Assembly: GCA_009726075.1 (NCBI GenBank)
Contig: WLND01000067.1
Location: 1 to 7,605 of the forward strand
Source of the DNA: Actinomycetota bacterium
GTDB lineage: Bacteria > Actinomycetota > Actinomycetes > S36-B12
DNA: 7,605 bases
Reading direction: 5' to 3'
In this document: in pieces, positions 1 to 4,103 of the stretch
Position numbering within the stretch: position 1 is the stretch's first letter
Layout: the number at the start of each line of letters is the position of its first letter
Notes under the pieces: generated by a model
The model's database searches: none
Told to the model about the DNA's origin: nothing
Seen by the model: the letters and a program-made list of their open reading frames with translations, nothing else
Position numbers and translations under genes: made by a program

Positions 1-227
1 GATCGTCCCTTGACCCGGCCGTGCTCGACCGCGCGTGGTCACAGGTCACCTTCACTGCAGACCCCCTGGTCAGGACGCTCATCGAGTCGGCCGCGCATGC
101 GACCGCCGTCGGCGTCCTCGATCAGGGCGAGATCGACACCGCCGGCGGACTCCCGGGCACGTTGTACGACACCACCCTGCTGAGCGAGGTACTCACGGGG
201 CTCGGCCGGCCGGCGGTCACGTCATGA
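1..227 (+). CDS. ABC transporter substrate-binding protein, C-terminal fragment (nitrate/sulfonate/taurine class)
   Basis: This is the 3' end of a gene whose beginning lies left of the window; the frame is open from base 3 and stops at TGA 225-227, leaving about 74 residues. The visible part has the helical C-terminal tail usual for SsuA/NrtA/TauA-type periplasmic-binding-like lipoproteins, ending with a segment like GTLYDTTLLSEVLTGLGRP, which in this family packs against the C-terminal lobe. The ligand-binding core, signal peptide and lipobox are outside the window, so the substrate cannot be read. The stop overlaps the ATG of the ATPase gene (ATGA, 224-227), showing translational coupling in one operon. 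The family role would be to capture the ligand outside the membrane and deliver it to the permease. The class is inferred from the tail and, more strongly, from the two following genes. An internal GTG at 21 is not a real start, because the frame reads through it from upstream. Confidence 0.75.
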   Translation, partial: SSLDPAVLDRAWSQVTFTADPLVRTLIESAAHATAVGVLDQGEIDTAGGLPGTLYDTTLLSEVLTGLGRPAVTS

Positions 228-997
228 CGACGGCCGAGGCGGCCGACGCGAACACCATCCCGATCCTCGAAGCGGTCGGCCTGACCAAGGTCTTCGGCAC
301 CGGCGATGACAGAACCGTGGCCCTTCAGGACGTGAGCCTCGACGTCGCACCCGGCGAGTTCGTCACGGTGGTCGGGGCCTCGGGATGCGGCAAGAGCACC
401 CTGCTCAACCTCATCGCCGGGCTCGACCAGCCGTCTGCCGGCACGCTCACCGTTCGCGGCAACGTTGCGCTCATGTTCCAGGACGCAACGCTCCTGCCGT
501 GGCTCACCGCGGCCGAGAATGTCGAATTGGCCCTGAAACTCAGGCACGTGCCCAAGGCCGAGCGTCGCGCCCGCACGGCCGAACTGCTCGGGATCGTCCA
601 GCTTGACGGCTGGGGCAGCCACCGGCCGCACGAGCTCTCCGGCGGGATGCGCCAGCGGGTCGCGCTCGCCAGGTGCTTAGCCCAGGACGCCCAGATCCTT
701 CTCATGGACGAGCCCCTCGGGGCGCTCGACGCGATGACGCGCGACCACCTGCACGACGAGATCGAGACGGTCGTCCGCGATCAGGGCCTCGCCGTCGTCT
801 TCGTCACCCACAACATGCGCGAAGCGATCCGCCTGGGTGATCGCGTCGTCCTCATGGGCAGCCATCCAGGCCGCATCCTCCACGAAGAACTCATCCCGCT
901 CCCGCACCCGAGGGTCATGGACTCCCCCGAAATCGCCACCCGCGCAGCCGACCTAACCCGGCGGCTCAAATCCCAAGGACACGCCCATGTCGGCTGA
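224..997 (+). CDS. ABC transporter ATP-binding protein (SsuB/TauB/NrtD-like)
   Basis: A 257-residue cytoplasmic ATPase that powers the importer by ATP hydrolysis. Visible motifs in order: Walker A GASGCGKST (51-59), Q-loop in MFQDATLLPW (Q86), the LLPW stretch being typical of nitrate/sulfonate/taurine ATPases; signature LSGGMRQR (138-145); Walker B ILLMDEP (158-164); D-loop GALDA (166-170); and the switch histidine in FVTHNMREA (H196). All catalytic elements look intact and the length is normal for the family. The frame stays open further upstream to 35, but that extension is Arg/His/Pro-rich and lies over the substrate-binding gene; ATG 224, in ATGA overlap with the upstream stop, is the sensible start. 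No strong Shine-Dalgarno is seen before it, consistent with coupling. The gene overlaps the permease gene by 11 nt. The assignment to sulfonate rather than nitrate, taurine or thiamine-precursor transport is not decided by this sequence. Confidence 0.93.
   Translation: MTTAEAADANTIPILEAVGLTKVFGTGDDRTVALQDVSLDVAPGEFVTVVGASGCGKSTLLNLIAGLDQPSAGTLTVRGNVALMFQDATLLPWLTAAENVELALKLRHVPKAERRARTAELLGIVQLDGWGSHRPHELSGGMRQRVALARCLAQDAQILLMDEPLGALDAMTRDHLHDEIETVVRDQGLAVVFVTHNMREAIRLGDRVVLMGSHPGRILHEELIPLPHPRVMDSPEIATRAADLTRRLKSQGHAHVG
975..979 (+). promoter_or_regulatory. Ribosome binding site of the ABC permease gene
   Basis: AAGGA lies 7 nt before ATG 987, inside the last codons of the ATPase gene. It supports the 987 start and hence an 11-nt gene overlap. 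Confidence 0.6.
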
Positions 998-1832
998 CGT
1001 GCTCACCCCGGTCGTCGACGACACTCCGGCAGCGCCGCCCGGCGCAGGCAGGGCCAGGCTCATCTACGGCTGGCTCTGGCCCAAGGCCCTGGCTATCGTC
1101 CTCGTCCTTGCCTTCTGGCAGGTCATCGTGTGGTCCGGCTGGCGGCCGACCTACGTGCTTCCGGCGCCGGCCGAAACCCTCCAGACCCTCGGCGGGATGC
1201 TCGGGACCGAGCGCTTCTGGTCTGCCATCACCACGACCCTGACCCGTGCGGTCATCGGGTTCGCGCTGGCCCTCGTCATCGGCACGACCATCGGGGTCCT
1301 GGTCGCGAGGATTCGCCCCCTGCGGCTCGCCGTCGGAAGCCTCATCACCGGTCTGCAGACAATGCCATCGATCGCGTGGTTCCCGCTCGCCATCCTGCTC
1401 TTCGGGCTCGACGAGCAGGCCATCATGTTCGTCGTCGTGCTCGGCGCAGCACCGAGCATCGCCAATGGCGTCATCTCGGGCATCGACCACGTGCCGCCCG
1501 CGTTCACACGCCTCGGCCGGGTGCTCGGAGCCTCCCCGGTGAGCCTCTACCGCGACATCGTGCTGCCCGCCGCCATGCCCGGCTACGTGGCCGGCCTCAC
1601 CCAGGGCTGGGCATTTGCCTGGCGCAGCCTCATGGCCGGCGAACTGCTCGTCATCATCGCCGAGAAGCCATCACTCGGGGCGCAGCTCGAGTTCGCCCGG
1701 CAATTCTCCAAGGCACCGCAACTGCTGGCCACCATGCTCGTGATCCTGATTCTCGGCATGCTCGTCGACGGACTGTTCTCGTCCTACTCACGCCGGCTTC
1801 GCCGCAGGCGCGGCCTCGACGTCGGGGTCTGA
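987..1832 (+). CDS. ABC transporter permease (SsuC/TauC/NrtB-like)
   Basis: A 281-residue inner-membrane subunit of the same importer, BPD_transp_1 family. After a short hydrophilic N-terminus (1-28), hydrophobic segments are seen at about 33-50, 88-108, 118-140, 145-163, 198-225 and 245-264, fitting the six-helix layout of this family. Family landmarks include YVLPAPAET (56-64), the QTMPSIAWFPLAILLFG block (124-140), typical of sulfonate/nitrate permeases, and the cytoplasmic coupling loop (about 170-194) ending in LGASPVSLYRDIVLPAA, which docks on the ATPase. The canonical Glu-Ala-Ala of that loop is replaced by a less typical sequence (R175-L-G), though the downstream Gly (G181) and the LP are present. 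The C-terminus is a basic cytoplasmic tail (269-275, Arg-rich). The start is ATG 987, with AAGGA 7 nt upstream. It is the last gene of the transporter operon, followed by a stem-loop and an Rrf2 regulator. Confidence 0.93.
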   Translation: MSADVLTPVVDDTPAAPPGAGRARLIYGWLWPKALAIVLVLAFWQVIVWSGWRPTYVLPAPAETLQTLGGMLGTERFWSAITTTLTRAVIGFALALVIGTTIGVLVARIRPLRLAVGSLITGLQTMPSIAWFPLAILLFGLDEQAIMFVVVLGAAPSIANGVISGIDHVPPAFTRLGRVLGASPVSLYRDIVLPAAMPGYVAGLTQGWAFAWRSLMAGELLVIIAEKPSLGAQLEFARQFSKAPQLLATMLVILILGMLVDGLFSSYSRRLRRRRGLDVGV

Positions 1833-1868
1833 GGTGCGGCGTGCCCGCACCGCCAGGGGTAGCGCGAT

Positions 1869-1900
1869 GAGCTGCCGGCTTTTCAGCGGGCCGGTCGCTC
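1869..1900. terminator. GC-rich stem-loop between importer operon and Rrf2 gene (terminator or operator)
   Basis: Arms GAGCTGCCGGC (1869-1879) and GCCGGTCGCTC (1890-1900) pair over 11 positions, with one T/C mismatch and one G-U pair, around a 10-nt loop containing TTTT. The structure sits 36 nt after the permease stop and ends 31 nt before the probable regulator start. No U-run follows, so it is either a U-less actinobacterial terminator or, read as DNA dyad, a binding site for the regulator encoded next to it. The sequence alone cannot choose. Confidence 0.4.
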
Positions 1901-1916
1901 GATGAGGAGCGTCACC

Positions 1917-1923
1917 GGGGAGA
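1917..1923 (+). promoter_or_regulatory. Ribosome binding site that sets the GTG start of the Rrf2 gene
   Basis: GGGGAGA is placed 8 nt before GTG 1932. It favours that start over the in-frame ATG at 1902, which has no comparable motif at the right distance and would add ten residues not usual for the family. Confidence 0.6.
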
Positions 1924-1931
1924 ATGCCTGT

Positions 1932-2405
1932 GTGCATATCTCCGCGAAGGCCGACTACGGGATGCGCGCCCTGCTTGAACTCGCAGCCTCATACCGGGTC
2001 GATCCCAATCAGCTGACCAAGGGCGATGCCATCGCCACCGCCCAGAAGGTGCCCGTCAAGTTCCTCGAAGGCATCCTGCGCCAGCTGCGCCAGTCCGGCA
2101 TCGTGGCCAGCCAGCGCGGTGCCGACGGCGGCTACCGGCTCGACCGAAATCCGGCCGAGGTCACGATCGCCGATGTCGTACGGGCCCTTGATGGTCCCCT
2201 CGCGGCGGTGCGGGGCAAGCGCCCCGAGGAGGTCGAGTACGACGGAGCCAGCGAGCACCTACGCGAGGTGTGGATCGCCGTTCGCGCATCGATGCGCCAC
2301 GTGCTCGAGGGCATCAGCCTCGACGACGTCGCGACGAACAACCTGCCGAGCGACGTGACCGAACTCCTCGCCGAGCCCGGGGCCTGGCAGCGGAGATCTG
2401 GCTAG
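1932..2405 (+). CDS. Rrf2-family transcriptional regulator lacking cysteine ligands
   Basis: A 157-residue DNA-binding protein. The N-terminus, (V)HISAKADYGMRALLELA, is the classic Rrf2 opening. Next comes a winged helix-turn-helix at about 25-75, with the recognition region around VPVKFLEGILRQLRQSGIV and the wing in SQRGADGGYRL, then the dimerisation helix and a variable C-terminal half. GTG 1932 with GGGGAGA 8 nt upstream is the best start; ATG 1902 is in frame but unsupported. No cysteine occurs in the protein, so it cannot hold the three-Cys iron-sulfur cluster of IscR, NsrR or RsrR. This places it with cluster-free Rrf2 proteins such as CymR, the master regulator of cysteine metabolism in Firmicutes. 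It lies directly behind a sulfonate/taurine-type importer on the same strand, and the inference is that it represses that operon according to sulfur supply. Its stop shares a CTAG with the stop of meaB on the other strand. Confidence 0.9.
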   Translation: MHISAKADYGMRALLELAASYRVDPNQLTKGDAIATAQKVPVKFLEGILRQLRQSGIVASQRGADGGYRLDRNPAEVTIADVVRALDGPLAAVRGKRPEEVEYDGASEHLREVWIAVRASMRHVLEGISLDDVATNNLPSDVTELLAEPGAWQRRSG

Positions 2406-3316
2406 TCGAACCGCTCGGCCGCCGCGAAGGCGTCAGTCCGACCCGACAGGACGTCGTCGGCGAGGGCTGCTAGCTCGTCGGATCGGTCGGCGAGCCGCTG
2501 GCGCACGGCACCGAGCACCAGGGCCGTGATTTCCTCCCGCGCCCTGCGCAGGCGTCGGAGCCGGTCCTCGCCACTCGCGGCAAGCCATGCGCGATGGTCG
2601 GCGATCGCAGCCATCACCTCGTCCATGCCAGTGCCCTGCACGGCGCTCGCCTTCACCACCGGCGGCTTCCAGCCCTGCCACGACCCCAGCTCGACCATGT
2701 GGCGCAACTCGCGCGCCGTCGCGTCGGCGCCATCACGATCGGCCTTGTTCACCACGAAGATATCCCCGATCTCGAGGATTCCAGCCTTCGCCGCCTGGAT
2801 GCCATCGCCCATGCCGGGAGCCGACAGCACGATCGAGGTGTCGGCGGTCTCGGCGATCTCCACCTCCGACTGCCCGACGCCAACGGTCTCGATGATGACG
2901 ACGTCGAAGCCCGCGGCATCAAGCACCCGAATGACCTGTGGCGTGGTCGCAGCGAGCCCGCCGAGGTGGCCACGCGAGGCCATCGACCTGATGTAGACGC
3001 CGGAGTCGCCTGAATGGCGCTGCATGCGGATGCGGTCGCCGAGCAGCGCGCCACCGGAGAACGGCGAGGACGGATCGACGGCGAGCACCGCCACTCGCTG
3101 CCCGTCATTGCGCAGGGCGGTGATGATCGCCGAGGTCGTTGTCGACTTGCCGACTCCAGGGGCACCGGTGATGCCGATGACGTGGGCCCGTCCGGCGAAC
3201 GTCGCCAGGGCGCGCATCGCCTCGCGAGCAGCGCCTCCGCCGTCCTCGATCTGGGAGATGAGACGGGCGATCATGCGGACGTCACCGGCCCGCGCACCCT
3301 CAATGAACGCCGTCAC
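2402..3316 (-). CDS. meaB: Methylmalonyl-CoA mutase-associated GTPase MeaB (ArgK family)
   Basis: A G3E-type SIMIBI GTPase, 304 residues from the chosen start. In known systems MeaB gates cofactor loading of, and protects from inactivation, the adenosylcobalamin-dependent methylmalonyl-CoA mutase. Motifs: Walker A GAPGVGKS (51-58), VDPSSP with D81 (switch I region), GDRIRM (93-98), ETVGVGQSE (143-151, switch II), NKAD base-specificity motif (190-193) and SA.QGTG (224-230). The C-terminal Arg/Glu-rich helices (about 250-304) correspond to the family's dimerisation arm. The frame is open to ATG 3391, but that would overlap the divergent epimerase gene. AAGGAG at 3326-3331 lies 9 nt before GTG 3316, which gives an N-terminus (TAFIEGARAGDVRMIARLIS) matching the usual beginning of the family. 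ATG 3325 abuts the same AAGGAG and is less likely. The gene is divergent from the epimerase of the same pathway and convergent with the Rrf2 gene. The mutase is not in the window. Confidence 0.92.
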   Translation of the reverse strand: MTAFIEGARAGDVRMIARLISQIEDGGGAAREAMRALATFAGRAHVIGITGAPGVGKSTTTSAIITALRNDGQRVAVLAVDPSSPFSGGALLGDRIRMQRHSGDSGVYIRSMASRGHLGGLAATTPQVIRVLDAAGFDVVIIETVGVGQSEVEIAETADTSIVLSAPGMGDGIQAAKAGILEIGDIFVVNKADRDGADATARELRHMVELGSWQGWKPPVVKASAVQGTGMDEVMAAIADHRAWLAASGEDRLRRLRRAREEITALVLGAVRQRLADRSDELAALADDVLSGRTDAFAAAERFD

Positions 3317-3325
3317 GACTGCCAT

Positions 3326-3331
3326 CTCCTT
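3326..3331 (-). promoter_or_regulatory. Ribosome binding site that sets the meaB start
   Basis: On the minus strand this reads AAGGAG, 9 nt before GTG 3316 and directly touching ATG 3325. It argues for the GTG start and against the long form beginning at 3391. Confidence 0.55.
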
Positions 3332-3348
3332 CGACGAGCGAACCACCG

Positions 3349-3378
3349 TTGGCCATGGCTCGAACCGGATGACACCAT
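3349..3378 (+). promoter_or_regulatory. Possible promoter of the epimerase gene (leaderless start)
   Basis: TTGGCC (3349-3354) and CACCAT (3373-3378) are separated by 18 nt and would start transcription at about 3385-3386, on the ATG itself. No Shine-Dalgarno precedes that ATG. The -10 match is poor, so this is a weak call. Confidence 0.22.
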
Positions 3379-3385
3379 AGCCGCC

Positions 3386-3817
3386 ATGCATTCAATTCTT
3401 ACGCGCATAGACCACGTCGGCATCGCGGTGCCCGACCTCGATGCCGCAATCGAGTTCTACGGCCGCGCCTTCGGCCTTGCCGTCGTACACGAGGAGGTCA
3501 ACGAGGAGCAGGGCGTACGCGAGGCCATGCTCGGTGTCGGCGATCAGGGCAGTTGCATCCAACTCCTCGCGCCGCTGTCCCCCGACTCGACCATCGCCAA
3601 GTTCCTCGACCGGTCGGGCCCGGGCATCCAGCAGGTCGCCTACGGCGTCGACGACGTCGTTGCCGCCGCCGATCACCTCCGGGCCAACGGCGTCCGCATG
3701 CTCTACGACGCGCCCAAGCGGGGCACCGCTGGCTCACTCGTCAACTTCGCACACCCGAAGGACTGCGGGGGCGTGCTCGTCGAGCTCGTGCAGGCCGCGG
3801 CAGTTCCAGGGCACTAG
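3386..3817 (+). CDS. mce: Methylmalonyl-CoA epimerase
   Basis: A 143-residue vicinal-oxygen-chelate (glyoxalase-fold) enzyme that interconverts (S)- and (R)-methylmalonyl-CoA between propionyl-CoA carboxylase and the mutase. The two babab modules are clear: ILTRIDHVGIAVPDLDAAI (4-22) and the second from about G80. By comparison with the Propionibacterium shermanii enzyme, metal ligands would be H10 (IDHVGIAV), Q59 (IQLLAP), a third ligand in the GPGIQQVAY stretch (78-86), where the reference has His and this protein has Gln (Q82 or Q83), and E133 (LVELVQ). E41 in NEEQGVREA matches the other proposed catalytic acid. The C-terminal signature YDAPKRGTAGSLVNFAHPKDCGGVLVEL is typical of actinobacterial epimerases (given here in shortened reading: P110 to L134). 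ATG 3386 is the only start with the expected N-terminus; no Shine-Dalgarno is seen. Divergent to meaB, sharing a short regulatory gap. Confidence 0.93.
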   Translation: MHSILTRIDHVGIAVPDLDAAIEFYGRAFGLAVVHEEVNEEQGVREAMLGVGDQGSCIQLLAPLSPDSTIAKFLDRSGPGIQQVAYGVDDVVAAADHLRANGVRMLYDAPKRGTAGSLVNFAHPKDCGGVLVELVQAAAVPGH

Positions 3818-3847
3818 GCCGATCCCAGAGAGCCTGCCCCCGACACC

Positions 3848-4078
3848 GTGAACCTCCCCGATATCACCATCATGGGCTGGGCCGCGTCCGATGATCAGGT
3901 CACGGCCGGTTCAGCCGTGCTCCTGGGCATGGTGCTGGCAGTCGGCCTGCTGGCCGCTGCCCGACGATTCAGCCGCGTCCTAATCGTCCTGCTGGTCACC
4001 GTTGCACTCGCCGTGGGGTCATGGTCAGCCGCGAGGTTCGGCCTCATGAATGCCGTCGTCAGCCAATTGTCCCGGTGA
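3848..4078 (+). CDS. Small two-helix membrane protein, function unknown
   Basis: A 76-residue protein that I do not recognise. It has a short polar N-terminus with acidic residues (D5, D16, D17) and a hydrophobic helix at about 20-37 (AGSAVLLGMVLAVGLLAA). A basic turn ARRFSR follows at 38-43, then a second helix at about 44-61 and a short tail. The Arg-rich turn suggests a hairpin with both termini outside and the loop in the cytoplasm. The start is GTG 3848 (ATG 3872 would keep both helices and is possible); AGAGAG at 3827-3832 is too far (15 nt) to be a convincing ribosome binding site. It begins 30 nt after the epimerase stop on the same strand and may be co-transcribed with it. Codon use (G/C third positions) fits a real gene, but no family support can be given. 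No catalytic motif is visible. Confidence 0.55.
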   Translation: MNLPDITIMGWAASDDQVTAGSAVLLGMVLAVGLLAAARRFSRVLIVLLVTVALAVGSWSAARFGLMNAVVSQLSR

Positions 4079-4097
4079 GCCCACTGTCGCTTAGCAT
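4067..4097 (+). promoter_or_regulatory. Probable promoter of the acyltransferase gene (leaderless start)
   Basis: TTGTCC (4067-4072) and TAGCAT (4092-4097) are spaced 19 nt. The expected transcription start 7 nt past the -10 box falls on G4104, the first base of the GTG start codon. No Shine-Dalgarno is present upstream of that GTG, which fits leaderless translation, common in actinobacteria. The -35 box overlaps the end of the small membrane protein gene. Confidence 0.4.
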
Positions 4098-4103
4098 GCA
4101 ACA

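Noticed and set aside
35..223. N-terminal extension of the ATPase frame
   Set aside because: It lies over the substrate-binding protein tail, is Arg/His/Pro-rich and precedes the natural ATGA-coupled start at 224.
1130..1870. Open frame (246 codons) on the + strand overlapping the permease
   Set aside because: The product is mostly Arg, His, Ala and Pro, with no hydrophobic segments or motifs, while the overlapping permease frame is clearly conserved.
2370..2419. 7-bp inverted repeat with a 36-nt gap as a terminator for Rrf2 or meaB
   Set aside because: The gap is large and short GC-rich repeats are expected by chance here; it is kept only as a remark on the CTAG junction.
3014..3385. N-terminal extension of the epimerase frame
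   Set aside because: It is antisense to meaB and has a shadow-like composition; the epimerase fold begins directly at ATG 3386.
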